A stretch of DNA of 35,499 bases from Prevotella sp. (GTDB lineage Bacteria > Bacteroidota > Bacteroidia > Bacteroidales > Bacteroidaceae), in NCBI GenBank assembly GCA_024695815.1, contig JAILHK010000033.1:1-35499 (forward strand). The letters are read 5' to 3'. Under the pieces are notes generated by a model that worked only from the letters and a program-made list of their open reading frames with translations, ran no database searches and was not told where the DNA came from. Each line of letters starts with the position of its first letter. Positions within the stretch are counted from its first letter, which is position 1. Shown here one piece after another: positions 7,050 through 14,489 of this stretch. Both the position numbers and the translations under genes were made by a program.

Positions 7050-8185
7050 TTTACTAAAAGCTGTTCTAAGAGTTCTTGGCAGTGTCCAGGCATGATGATA
7101 TGGTGATTGCCGATTGGATCTGCGAGGAAATAACTATTGGTGAGATTCTTGTCCGTAAGACGTATCACCTGTTGGGTGCGACAAAGATCGGGCTTTGACT
7201 CATTACGAATCAAGTGGCCTTCAGCGATGAAGTGGCGTGAGAGATCGCCCGAGACCTTGAAGATGGTGACGGGGCCTTCTTTCATATAGCCACGTATGCC
7301 CGTGCCGATGCCCGACTCATAATGGGTGTCGAGCTCATAGCGCTCTACCATGTCAAGTGGTATGGTGCAATGAGCAAAGAGCAGCTCGCCCGTCTCCGGG
7401 TCGATGCGCGAAGGGTTGGCCTGAAAGCCAGACAGCCCCAACAACGAACGGACAATCATCATTGAGAGCATGGCAGGAACATCACCCTCGCAACCAGCCA
7501 CATACCCTTCACTGTTCAGTTTGGCTAAAGCCATGCACCCTGTATCTTTTACGGTGGTGAGAAGATCGAAACACCGAAGGGTAAAGCCCCGCAGTTGATA
7601 TCTGTTGATGAGCACCTTCAGTGCCTGGTATATTTGTTTTGACTCGCCAATCTCGTCAAGCAGTTCCTGCATGGGGATGTCTATCAGTTCTATTCCCAGC
7701 CTCTCTCTCACCTTCGCTTTGTCGGCATGGCTGGAGATAAGCCAGTCGGAAGGTGCACCAATGATGCCCAGCCGCGTGCCCAAAAGAGACTTCCTGGCTT
7801 CTTCAACCTTTGATAAAAGCTGGATGCGGTGCGACATATAATCGCTGTTGCCATGTATAATCTCGCCACCGATATTGTGCTGTCGCAGGAATGACAGAAT
7901 CTCCATCGAGGCGGCCAGTGAGTTGCTCTTTCCCGATGTCAGCAGATAGAACGGACGGCGACTCTTGTTCTGCAGTTCAGGCAGTAAACGGCGGAAGATT
8001 CCTTCGGTGCCACCTGTGCGGACATATATCAGGTTGAGCGCATGACTGCCATAGTCGCTATAGTCGGTGCCTTTCAGCAGATAGTCTATTCCCAGACTCT
8101 CCAGAAAAGCTGTTGTCATGGTGGTCACGGCATGCTCGTCGTGCAGTTCGGACGTCAGTGTGTAGATGGCGATGTCCTGTCTCAT
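7046..8185 (-). CDS. L-fucose/L-arabinose isomerase-fold protein within the cobalamin operon
   Basis: The 379-aa protein resembles the fucose-isomerase family (ketol-isomerases with a metal at the active site). The N-terminal part has YVRTGGTEGIFRRLLPEL and LLTSGKSNSLAASMEIL, followed by LGIIGAPSDWLISS. The C-terminal domain has LAKLNSEGYVAGCEGDVPAML, where Glu and Asp of the CEGD motif and a late NHH (GNHHIIMPG) resemble the family's metal ligands. It is shorter than true L-fucose isomerases (about 590 aa). Its start overlaps the stop of cbiE-cbiT (8182-8185) and its stop overlaps the start of cbiG-cbiF (7046-7049), both as ATGA, so it is made together with the corrin enzymes. No sugar genes are nearby. 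It is not CbiD: the CbiD N-terminal signature is absent. Substrate and role are unknown. Confidence 0.75.
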   Translation of the reverse strand: MRQDIAIYTLTSELHDEHAVTTMTTAFLESLGIDYLLKGTDYSDYGSHALNLIYVRTGGTEGIFRRLLPELQNKSRRPFYLLTSGKSNSLAASMEILSFLRQHNIGGEIIHGNSDYMSHRIQLLSKVEEARKSLLGTRLGIIGAPSDWLISSHADKAKVRERLGIELIDIPMQELLDEIGESKQIYQALKVLINRYQLRGFTLRCFDLLTTVKDTGCMALAKLNSEGYVAGCEGDVPAMLSMMIVRSLLGLSGFQANPSRIDPETGELLFAHCTIPLDMVERYELDTHYESGIGTGIRGYMKEGPVTIFKVSGDLSRHFIAEGHLIRNESKPDLCRTQQVIRLTDKNLTNSYFLADPIGNHHIIMPGHCQELLEQLLVK

Positions 8186-9441
8186 AGTATATGTGGTTTA
8201 GAGGCTGTTAGTATGTCTATAGGATTATAGTCGTTGAGATGAATGTGGAGCGGTTCTCCCTGCTGAAGTCCAAAGTCCCGGCAGGCCTCGTCCCAAAGCG
8301 CACGACTATTGGTAGGTACCTTTGGTGAGGTGACGCTATTGAATACGATGATACCATCGTCGGTCAACACGGTCAGCACCTTTTCCATGATTGCTTTCAG
8401 ATGTCCACCATGCCCGCCAATGAAGATGGCGTCGGGGGAGGTGAGAGGTGAGAGGTGAGAACTGAGAGGTGAGAGGTCGTATGCCATGAAGTCGCCGATG
8501 TGCAGGTGGATGCCTGGGGCGCCAAAACGGCGGGCGTTCTCCTGGATGATGGCCTCGCACTCAGAACGAATCTCGAAGGCGTGGATCTCGAGGTGGGGAA
8601 ACAGGCGGCGAGCCTCGATGCTGACACTACCGGTGCAGGCACCGATGTCCCACAGGGTGTGGCGATGCCCCAGGTCGAGCGCCTGAAGGGTCAGCAAACG
8701 GATGGGCATCTTGGTAATCATCTTCTCGCGACCGTCGAGCAGTGCAAATGCGCTGTCGGGGAGACCCATGCCCAGGAGACCCACCCCCAGCCCCTCCCTG
8801 CGAGGGAGGGGAGTTGTTAGGATTAGGCAGTTGGGTGTGGAGAAATCCTTCTTTGCGGCTTCCTCGAGGGAGCATGTGCTGACAGTTTCTAATTGAGGGT
8901 TGCCAAGATGCTCGCCGATATTCATAATATAATTATTGTAGCCATACTCCAACATGCGCTTCGCAATGGCGGCAGGGGTGTGCTCGCGGTCGGTGAGGAT
9001 GCCAATCTTCTCGGCCCGTTCGATCAGTGCACGGTCGAACTGTGGCCAGGGTCGTCCTGTTAGCGAGACGATGCGCATGTCGTGATAGGGCAGTAGCAGG
9101 CGGTGGGCCAACAGCTGAAGCGAGTTGAATGCGGGATAGACCACCACCTCGGCGTCGGGCATCTTGCGGCGAATGGTGTTGGCAAAGCCGAAGAACAAGG
9201 GGTCGCCGCTGGCGAAGATAATAACTTGTTCTGATGTGGCTCGGTACTGTTCAAAGACGTTGTCCAAGGGTACGGTAATGTCTATCCACTGAGCATCTTC
9301 TGGCAGTAATGACGCTACAATCTCGTGATGGCGACGGCCTCCAGAGAAGATGCTGCCATGACGAACGACATCCAGCACCTCTGGCGGAAACCAGGGGGCT
9401 GGATGGTCGGTGATACCTATGACGATAAATCTTTGCTTCAT
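8182..9441 (-). CDS. cbiE-cbiT: Fused CbiE (cobalt-precorrin-7 C5-methyltransferase) and CbiT (C15-methyltransferase, decarboxylating)
   Basis: This 419-aa protein is the CobL-type fusion acting late in corrin-ring synthesis. CbiE covers residues 1-~205, with SGGRRHHEI, FASGDPLFFG, VYPAFNSLQLLAHRL and SLTGRPWP. CbiT covers ~225-419, with the SAM-binding motif DIGACTGSVSIEARRL (265-280) and the IFIGGHGGHL segment (339-348). The junction (about 209-221) is encoded by a GC-rich hairpin element (8779-8815). Inside CbiT, residues 322-335 (DLSPLSSHLSPLTS) are encoded by six tandem 7-nt units, an insertion between two normal CbiT segments. The start is 12 nt after the stop of the preceding DUF4252 gene, so it is probably transcribed from the ECF sigma operon. 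Confidence 0.93.
   Translation of the reverse strand: MKQRFIVIGITDHPAPWFPPEVLDVVRHGSIFSGGRRHHEIVASLLPEDAQWIDITVPLDNVFEQYRATSEQVIIFASGDPLFFGFANTIRRKMPDAEVVVYPAFNSLQLLAHRLLLPYHDMRIVSLTGRPWPQFDRALIERAEKIGILTDREHTPAAIAKRMLEYGYNNYIMNIGEHLGNPQLETVSTCSLEEAAKKDFSTPNCLILTTPLPRREGLGVGLLGMGLPDSAFALLDGREKMITKMPIRLLTLQALDLGHRHTLWDIGACTGSVSIEARRLFPHLEIHAFEIRSECEAIIQENARRFGAPGIHLHIGDFMAYDLSPLSSHLSPLTSPDAIFIGGHGGHLKAIMEKVLTVLTDDGIIVFNSVTSPKVPTNSRALWDEACRDFGLQQGEPLHIHLNDYNPIDILTASKPHIL
8438..8479. repeat. Six tandem 7-nt repeats inside cbiT
   Basis: Units at 8438, 8445, 8452, 8459, 8466 and 8473 read GAGGTGA (three times), GAACTGA, GAGGTGA and GAGGTCG. Six units make 42 nt, or 14 codons, so the frame is kept. 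Gain or loss of one unit would shift the frame. Confidence 0.9.
8779..8815. repeat. GC-rich palindrome at the CbiE-CbiT junction
   Basis: CCCCTCCCT (8791-8799) and AGGGAGGGG (8803-8811) form a 9-bp stem with a 3-nt loop, preceded by ACCCACCCCCAG. The layout matches one arm of the element at 5967-6058. It is read in frame and encodes PLPRREGLGVG. Confidence 0.8.
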
Positions 9442-9453
9442 ACAGACGGGTGG

Positions 9454-9921
9454 TTATTGTGTCATCTTCATCACGTCGTCGAGGGTGAAATGCCCCGAGA
9501 AGACGAGCAGCGTGAGCTCTTGGCCATCCTCGACCTGCATGAGAACCGCTGACTGCGACTTGTTTATGTGGTGGAAGATGTTGACCTTGCTGTCGTCTTC
9601 GTTGACTTGCATCAGCAACTCGTAGTTGTCTTTGTCCAAGATGCTCTTGACCTCGCCTTTCAGCTTTTTCTGTATGGCGGCATTCTCGCAAGTGATGATT
9701 TGAATACCGGTCAACTTGCCGGACAGCGTCTTGATATCGACACCGGGGATGGATGGAGCTGCATTCTTGCCGGCCAACCCCAGCATGTACTTCGAGATAT
9801 AGACGTAGGTGACGTTCTTGGCATCGGCATATTTTTCGAAAGCCTTGACTTGGGCGTTGGCACTGAGGCTGCATAGGGCAACCATCGTGCACAGGAAGAA
9901 TCTTATGATAGACTGTTTCAT
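9454..9921 (-). CDS. DUF4252 exported protein (second copy)
   Basis: The 155-aa protein has a cleavable signal peptide (MKQSIIRFFLCTMVALCSLSANA, probable cut after ANA) and a mature domain of the DUF4252 type, with FEKYADAKNVTYVYISKYML near the start and a C-terminal stretch (LTLLVFSGHFTLDDVMKM) also seen in its neighbour at 10843-11367. DUF4252 proteins commonly accompany ECF sigma factors in Bacteroidetes; their function is not established. It is the fourth gene of the sigma module, 1 nt after the putative anti-sigma gene and 12 nt before cbiE-cbiT. A role as a periplasmic or outer-membrane sensor partner is possible. Confidence 0.82.
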   Translation of the reverse strand: MKQSIIRFFLCTMVALCSLSANAQVKAFEKYADAKNVTYVYISKYMLGLAGKNAAPSIPGVDIKTLSGKLTGIQIITCENAAIQKKLKGEVKSILDKDNYELLMQVNEDDSKVNIFHHINKSQSAVLMQVEDGQELTLLVFSGHFTLDDVMKMTQ

Positions 9922-9922
9922 A

Positions 9923-10336
9923 TTATTTCAAGTTGTTTAATTGTTCGTTTAATGTTCGTTCTGTCTTGTCGCTCAGAGCTTTTGCCTTCTCCAGATGACC
10001 CATGCCGCGGTTCAGGTTGATAGCCAGCAGTGTGAGCGCACGCTGGGCCTCCTGTTGTGCCTTGACGGGATCCTGGTAGGTGTCTTGTTCGGCCAGATTC
10101 TGATACTCGTCTTGACTCAGCAGGTGATATCCCACACCAAAGACGAGGGCCATGCAAGCGGCAACGGCTGTGATGCGCCACATACTGGGGTACAGCTTGC
10201 GCTGATTGGCGTGCTGCCGAGCATGCTGTTGTTGCAGTTCCTGTTGCTCCCATTCGTCGATCTTGGCAGAGAGACGTTCTGAGAGTCCTTCAGGAATGGG
10301 TATCTGTTCGAGTTGTTTTAAATTCAGCTGGTCCAT
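9923..10336 (-). CDS. Putative anti-sigma factor, single-pass membrane protein
   Basis: This 137-aa protein has a cytoplasmic N-terminal part of about 55 residues (MDQLNLKQLEQIPIPEGLSE...), one membrane helix near residues 54-72 (ITAVAACMALVFGVGYHLL) and a charged helical periplasmic tail. It overlaps the ECF sigma gene by 13 nt, the usual arrangement of sigma/anti-sigma pairs. No zinc-anti-sigma HxxxCxxC motif is seen, so the assignment rests on topology and context. It probably holds the sigma factor at the membrane until a signal arrives. Confidence 0.65.
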   Translation of the reverse strand: MDQLNLKQLEQIPIPEGLSERLSAKIDEWEQQELQQQHARQHANQRKLYPSMWRITAVAACMALVFGVGYHLLSQDEYQNLAEQDTYQDPVKAQQEAQRALTLLAINLNRGMGHLEKAKALSDKTERTLNEQLNNLK

Positions 10337-10836
10337 GTCTTAGTGATACTTTGAAATTGATGTTTCAGTTTTTTCTTGGCTCGCATCACGATGATGCGGA
10401 TATGACCTTGCGAGAGTCCGGTGTCGCGTTCTATCTCTTCGTAGGAGCGTGCTTCCACCTCGTGCATCTGAATGATCTGCGCCTCTCTGGTGGGCAGTTG
10501 CCGGATGAGTCCTTCTAGCTGGTTTATTGCATCGCGGGCGTCAACCTGGTGGTCCAGGCTCAGCTGGTCGGGCGGTCCGTCTTCGCACTTCAGTTCTGTC
10601 GAGGTGTCCAGTCGGTGCTGGCGGCGCTGGTCGATGAACAGGTTACGCATCATGGTGACGAGGTAGGCCTCGGTCACCGCCTCGGCAGGCAGTTCATTGC
10701 GTTTCTGCCACAACTTCAAGTAGAGGTCCTGAAGCAGGTCTTCGGCATCCTGCGCCTGTCTGGTCAGGTGGTAAGCCACTCGGTAGAGTAACCGATGGTG
10801 TGGCAAGAACCGCTGTTTGAACTCCTTTGCGTCCAT
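10324..10836 (-). CDS. ECF-family RNA polymerase sigma factor
   Basis: The 170-aa protein has the two sigma domains of ECF factors. Region 2 (about residues 10-80) includes YRVAYHLTRQAQDAEDLLQDLYLKLW and MMRNLFIDQRRQ. Region 4 (about 110-165) includes LPTREAQIIQMHEVEARSYEEIERDTGLS, then GHIRIIVMRAKKKL, the promoter-recognising helix-turn-helix. It redirects RNA polymerase to a small regulon. It follows a DUF4252 gene by 6 nt and overlaps its likely anti-sigma. A plausible ECF promoter precedes the module (11447-11473), suggesting autoregulation. Genes downstream on the same strand are cobalamin enzymes, so the sigma factor may influence B12 synthesis. Confidence 0.93.
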   Translation of the reverse strand: MDAKEFKQRFLPHHRLLYRVAYHLTRQAQDAEDLLQDLYLKLWQKRNELPAEAVTEAYLVTMMRNLFIDQRRQHRLDTSTELKCEDGPPDQLSLDHQVDARDAINQLEGLIRQLPTREAQIIQMHEVEARSYEEIERDTGLSQGHIRIIVMRAKKKLKHQFQSITKTWTS

Positions 10837-10842
10837 GACGGG

Positions 10843-11367
10843 CTATTCGGCTTTATCTTCGTCTTGTTCCATCAGTTTGGCAAGGTCCAGCTTGCCCTTG
10901 ATGATAACCAGTGACACCTCTTTTTTCTCTTCGGCCAGGATGACAAAGATGTTGTTCCTGCCACTGGTGTTCTGACAGATTTTTACGAGCTCGCCATCTT
11001 CATTGGCACTGACCAGCACCTCCCAATCTTTTCCAGTGGTGAGAGCTTGTGCATCCGATGCCAGTTGCTCGCCAGCTTTTTCCTCTTCGCTGGTAAACAC
11101 ATCGACAGAGCTGATGTTTTTCAGAATGTCGCCCGACTTGTCGCCGATGTTTATGTTGTTGCCAATATGAAGTCCCTCATTATTGTGTGATGCCAGCTTG
11201 ATCATGAACTTGGGGATGTGGATATGCGTCACGCCGTCGATTTTTGACAGACTCTTGAAACTCTTGGCCTGAGCGTTGACGGTGATGCAGGCCAATACCA
11301 GTGCTACGCAGACAGCCAGTGCCTTAACATTTCTCCATGATACATACTTGATAAATGAGTGTTTCAT
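10843..11367 (-). CDS. DUF4252 exported protein (first copy)
   Basis: The 174-aa protein carries an N-terminal signal or anchor (hydrophobic core VKALAVCVALVLACITVNA) and a DUF4252-type domain (FKSLSKIDGVTHIHIPKFMIKLA ... SLVIIKGKLDLAKLM), similar in order to the second copy at 9454-9921. The mature protein has an acidic tail (EQDEDKAE). It is the first gene of the ECF sigma module, about 70 nt downstream of the candidate ECF promoter. Its function is unknown; context suggests a cell-envelope component linked to the sigma/anti-sigma signal. Confidence 0.8.
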   Translation of the reverse strand: MKHSFIKYVSWRNVKALAVCVALVLACITVNAQAKSFKSLSKIDGVTHIHIPKFMIKLASHNNEGLHIGNNINIGDKSGDILKNISSVDVFTSEEEKAGEQLASDAQALTTGKDWEVLVSANEDGELVKICQNTSGRNNIFVILAEEKKEVSLVIIKGKLDLAKLMEQDEDKAE

Positions 11368-11446
11368 TGTTGTTTGGATGTTTTAATGATTGACTTTTGT
11401 TTTCTGTTCTCCAAGAGCGTCATCGATGAACCCTTCTATTAGTACA

Positions 11447-11473
11447 TACGGAAAAAATGTAGCGTCTGTTACA
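11447..11473 (-). promoter_or_regulatory. Candidate ECF-type promoter of the sigma module
   Basis: On the minus strand TGTAAC (11473-11468) and CGTA (11450-11447) are separated by 17 nt, the spacing and sequence style of many ECF (group IV) promoters. No Bacteroidetes housekeeping TAnnTTTG box is seen in the gap between cbiH-cbiC and this module. The start codon is at 11367. Confidence 0.5.
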
Positions 11474-11491
11474 GAGACTGGCGTTTTTTTT

Positions 11492-12895
11492 CTAAATATC
11501 TCGGCCTGGGGACAAAAATTCGGCATCGTCGAAGGTTAAGATGGCATTGCAAAGAGTGGCAGCCAGATTGCTTCCGCCCTTGCGTCCTTCGACAATCAGT
11601 TTGGGGATGTGGCGTAACGTCTTGACGGCATGCTTGCTCTCGCACACATGTACAAAACCCACGGGGGCGGCGATGATACCGGCTGGGTGTAGCTTACCCT
11701 TGTGCACAAGGTCGCAAATCTCGAAGAGTGCCGTGGGGGCATTGCCTACCACATAGAGTGCGTCGGGATATTGCTCGGCAGCCTGTTGCATGCTGGCCTG
11801 ACTGCGGGTGATGCCTTTCTCTTCGGCCATCTGTTTGGTTTTGGCATCGTTGATGTAGCAATGCACCTGGATGCCCAGACGGTCGAGGGCGCCCTTGCGG
11901 ATGCCGCTGGCAGCCATGGTGACATCGGTGACGATGTGCTTCAGGGTGCCGTCCTTTACCTTATTATATATAAGTTCGGTGGCACGCTCATCCATCCACA
12001 GACAGTCTTCCATCGAGAAATCAACGGTGGTATGTATGGCATGTAGCAAAGGCCACAGGCGCCAGCGGGGCACGTCGGGGTGCTGCATCTCGGAAAGAAT
12101 GGTGCGGAAAGACTGTTGCATGATGGACTTTCCAACACTTTCGGAAGAAGACGACTCCTGACGGTAGTAGCCACGTGGTGTGATAAACTTGCCATCAGCA
12201 ATGTACGACTGGGAGTTGCCTATCAGTACAACGGTGAACATGTCCACCTCCTCGGGGTCGAAAGCACCCAGGGTGGTGAGTTTGACCAGCTGGTCGTCGC
12301 GCCCTGCCTGACGTACATAGCCTACGGGGGTGTCGGCACTGCGCTCCTGCAAGAAGAGCTCTTGCAGACGGTAGAGCTGCCAGTAGCGTCCGTGCGACTT
12401 GGGGTTATAGACAGCCGTGACGAAGTCGCCAACGGCAGCAGCACGGATGCGGCGCTCAATGAGTGACCATGGCGTCATGAGATCGCTCAGCGAGATGATG
12501 CACATGTCGTGACCAATAGGAGCACCCAGCAGCGAGGCAGCCTTCTGAAAGGCGGAAATACCTGGCAATACTGTCACCTCGACATCGGCGGCAGCCTGTT
12601 CCTGCTGCATCTCGTAGATGAGCGGCGCCATGCCATAGATGCCGGCATCGCCACTGGAAATGACCACCACGGTCTTCTCTTGCAATGCCAACTGAAACGC
12701 CATCTCGGCACGTTCACGCTCCTTCTTCATGCCAGTATCTACACACTCGCATCTTTCTTTCAAGTATGGCTCAACAAACTGGAAGTAGTATTTATAGCCA
12801 ACCACCGCATCGGCCTGACTGACGGCATGCAGTACGGCAGGTGTCATATCCTCTGGACTTCCAGGGCCTAAGCCCGCTATGATTATTTTCTTCAT
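11492..12895 (-). CDS. cbiH-cbiC: Fused CbiH (cobalt-precorrin-3B C17-methyltransferase) and CbiC (cobalt-precorrin-8 methylmutase)
   Basis: Residues 1-~245 are CbiH/CobJ, the ring-contracting SAM methyltransferase, with IIIAGLGPGSPEDMT, VISSGDAGIYGMA, VLPGISAFQKAASLLGAPIGHD and VYNPKSHGR. Residues ~256-467 are CbiC/CobH, which moves the C11 methyl to C12. The HAIHTTVDF motif carries the family's catalytic histidine (about 288), followed by TDVTMAASGI and PAGIIAAPVGFVHVCESK. The linker is short and Ser-rich (RQESSSSESVGKS) and, unlike the three other fusions here, holds no palindromic element. The start at 12895 begins the methyltransferase motif and lies 9 nt after a -7 box; the in-frame extension to 13177 would run through cobU. 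It diverges from cobU. Confidence 0.94.
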   Translation of the reverse strand: MKKIIIAGLGPGSPEDMTPAVLHAVSQADAVVGYKYYFQFVEPYLKERCECVDTGMKKERERAEMAFQLALQEKTVVVISSGDAGIYGMAPLIYEMQQEQAAADVEVTVLPGISAFQKAASLLGAPIGHDMCIISLSDLMTPWSLIERRIRAAAVGDFVTAVYNPKSHGRYWQLYRLQELFLQERSADTPVGYVRQAGRDDQLVKLTTLGAFDPEEVDMFTVVLIGNSQSYIADGKFITPRGYYRQESSSSESVGKSIMQQSFRTILSEMQHPDVPRWRLWPLLHAIHTTVDFSMEDCLWMDERATELIYNKVKDGTLKHIVTDVTMAASGIRKGALDRLGIQVHCYINDAKTKQMAEEKGITRSQASMQQAAEQYPDALYVVGNAPTALFEICDLVHKGKLHPAGIIAAPVGFVHVCESKHAVKTLRHIPKLIVEGRKGGSNLAATLCNAILTFDDAEFLSPGRDI

Positions 12896-12896
12896 A

Positions 12897-12937
12897 TTGC
12901 TTGCAAAGATACAAAAAATGATTAACTTTGCAAGCAA
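12897..12937. promoter_or_regulatory. Divergent mirrored promoters of cbiH-cbiC and cobU-cobT-cobS
   Basis: On the minus strand TATCTTTGC (12911-12903) lies 9 nt before the cbiH-cbiC ATG. On the plus strand TAACTTTGC (12923-12931) lies 38 nt before the cobU ATG. Both boxes sit in a perfect 12-bp inverted repeat (12897-12908 and 12926-12937). The -33 boxes are imperfect (CTTG for the minus, TTGC for the plus). Confidence 0.65.
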
Positions 12938-12967
12938 AAAGCATAAAAGAATCATTTTTACAGGACA

Positions 12968-13474
12968 ATGAGCAGAATAGTTCTGATTACGGGTGGACAG
13001 CGCTCGGGGAAAAGCGAACAGGCAGAGGCTCTCGCACTGAGTCTGAGTACGCATCCTGTGTATATGGCAACGGCCCATGTGTGGGACGAGGAGTTCCGTC
13101 AGCGGGTTGAAAAGCATCAACAAAGGCGCGGGCCGCAGTGGACCAATATCGAGGAGGAACGCTGGCTGAGCAGACACGACGTGACAGGACGCGTGGTGTT
13201 GGTGGACTGCATCACGTTGTGGCTTACCAACTTTCTGGCAGACGACAAGACCACGGAACAGACCTTACGCGAGGTAAAAGACGAGTTTGACCGTCTGACG
13301 GCGCAGGATGCTACCTTTATCTTTGTGACCAACGAGATTGGCAGTGGCGGCGTGAGCGAGAATGCCCTGCAACGACACTTTACCGACCTGCAGGGCTGGA
13401 TGAACCAGTATGTGGCCAGCAAGGCCGACAAAGTGATACTGATGGTGAGCGGCATTGCCGTCAAAATCAAATAG
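12968..13474 (+). CDS. cobU: CobU, adenosylcobinamide kinase/phosphate guanylyltransferase
   Basis: CobU phosphorylates adenosylcobinamide and transfers GMP to it, preparing the lower-ligand attachment site. The 168-aa protein has the P-loop GGQRSGKS at residues 9-16, the following LSTHPVYMATAHVWDEEF segment with the kinase/GMP-accepting region, VVLVDCITLWLTN and FIFVTNEIGSGGV. The length is normal. It is the first gene of cobU-cobT-cobS, with 3 nt to cobT, and is driven by the divergent promoter at 12897-12937. Confidence 0.95.
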   Translation: MSRIVLITGGQRSGKSEQAEALALSLSTHPVYMATAHVWDEEFRQRVEKHQQRRGPQWTNIEEERWLSRHDVTGRVVLVDCITLWLTNFLADDKTTEQTLREVKDEFDRLTAQDATFIFVTNEIGSGGVSENALQRHFTDLQGWMNQYVASKADKVILMVSGIAVKIK

Positions 13475-13477
13475 ACC

Positions 13478-14488
13478 ATGGAACTAAAAGACGCAATACA
13501 ACAAAAAATAGATAACCTGAACAAACCGAAGGGGTCGTTGGGACGACTGGAGGAACTGGCCATGCAGGTGTGCCTGATACAACAGACGCTGACACCAGCG
13601 CTGAAGCATCCCTGTCACCTGCTGTTGGGTGGCGACCACGGCATAGAGCGAGAGGGCGTCAGCGTGTCGCCCCGTGAGGTGACGTGGCAACAGATGATTA
13701 ACTTCACCCATGGCGGCGGGGGCTGCAACATGTTCTGCCGACAACATGGGTTCGACCTGCGCATCGTGGATGTGGGGGTGGATTATGACCTGTCGGGTGT
13801 GGCGGGCATCGTGAATCGCAAGATTGCACGTGGCACGCAGAACTTCCTGCATGAACCTGCCATGACGGAGGCACAGTACAACGAGGCTCTGAACGTGGGT
13901 GCCCAACTGGTGGACGACTGTGTGGCAGAGGGGTGCAACGTGATTTGTATCGGTGAGATGGGTATTGGCAATACATCGCCCAGCAGCATCTGGATGCACC
14001 TCTATGGCAACATTGCCCTGGAAGACTGCATCGGCGCGGGCTCGGGACTGAACAGCGCGGGCGTGCAGCACAAGTACAAGGTGCTGCGACAGGCCGTAGA
14101 TAACTATCTGGCGCTGCCTGCACCGCAGCCATCGCCACTGCGCTACTTCGGCGGTTTCGAGATGATAACAGCCATTGGTGCCATGTTGCGAGCTGCCGAA
14201 CAACACTTGGTGATACTGATAGACGGGTTTATCATGACGGCCTGCGCCCTGGGTGCCGTGCAACTGAATGCCGAGGTGAAGAAGAACATGATATTCACCC
14301 ACTGTGGCGACGAGAGCGGACACCGCCGGATGCTGGACCTGTTGGGCGCCCGCCCGCTACTGAACCTGGGACTGCGGCTGGGCGAGGGAACCGGTGCGCT
14401 GTGTGCCTACCCGCTGATAGACTCGGCGGTGAGGATGATGAACGAGATGAACAATTTTGACGATGCTAAGATAACTAAATACTTCTGA
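13478..14488 (+). CDS. cobT: CobT, nicotinate-nucleotide--dimethylbenzimidazole phosphoribosyltransferase
   Basis: CobT activates the lower-ligand base as its alpha-ribotide. The 336-aa protein carries the family signatures LNKPKGSLGRLEELA near the N-terminus, LGGDHGIEREGVSVSPREVT, GEMGIGNTSPSS and the C-terminal GLRLGEGTGAL, whose Glu (about residue 303) is the catalytic base in the family. It is the middle gene of cobU-cobT-cobS, 3 nt after cobU and 1 nt before cobS, which indicates tight co-expression. No bza/bluB gene for making dimethylbenzimidazole is seen in the window. Confidence 0.95.
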   Translation: MELKDAIQQKIDNLNKPKGSLGRLEELAMQVCLIQQTLTPALKHPCHLLLGGDHGIEREGVSVSPREVTWQQMINFTHGGGGCNMFCRQHGFDLRIVDVGVDYDLSGVAGIVNRKIARGTQNFLHEPAMTEAQYNEALNVGAQLVDDCVAEGCNVICIGEMGIGNTSPSSIWMHLYGNIALEDCIGAGSGLNSAGVQHKYKVLRQAVDNYLALPAPQPSPLRYFGGFEMITAIGAMLRAAEQHLVILIDGFIMTACALGAVQLNAEVKKNMIFTHCGDESGHRRMLDLLGARPLLNLGLRLGEGTGALCAYPLIDSAVRMMNEMNNFDDAKITKYF

Positions 14489-14489
14489 T

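Noticed and set aside
7046..8185. Assignment as CbiD based on its place in the operon
   Set aside because: CbiD's N-terminal glycine/threonine signature is absent, while several fucose-isomerase-type motifs are present.
12896..13177. 94-residue N-terminal extension of cbiH-cbiC
   Set aside because: It runs antisense through cobU and the divergent promoter; the methyltransferase motif starts exactly at 12895.
13484..14323. 279-codon open frame antisense to cobT
   Set aside because: It shadows a clear cobT gene, has no family motifs and is His/Gln-rich as expected of a reversed GC-rich gene.
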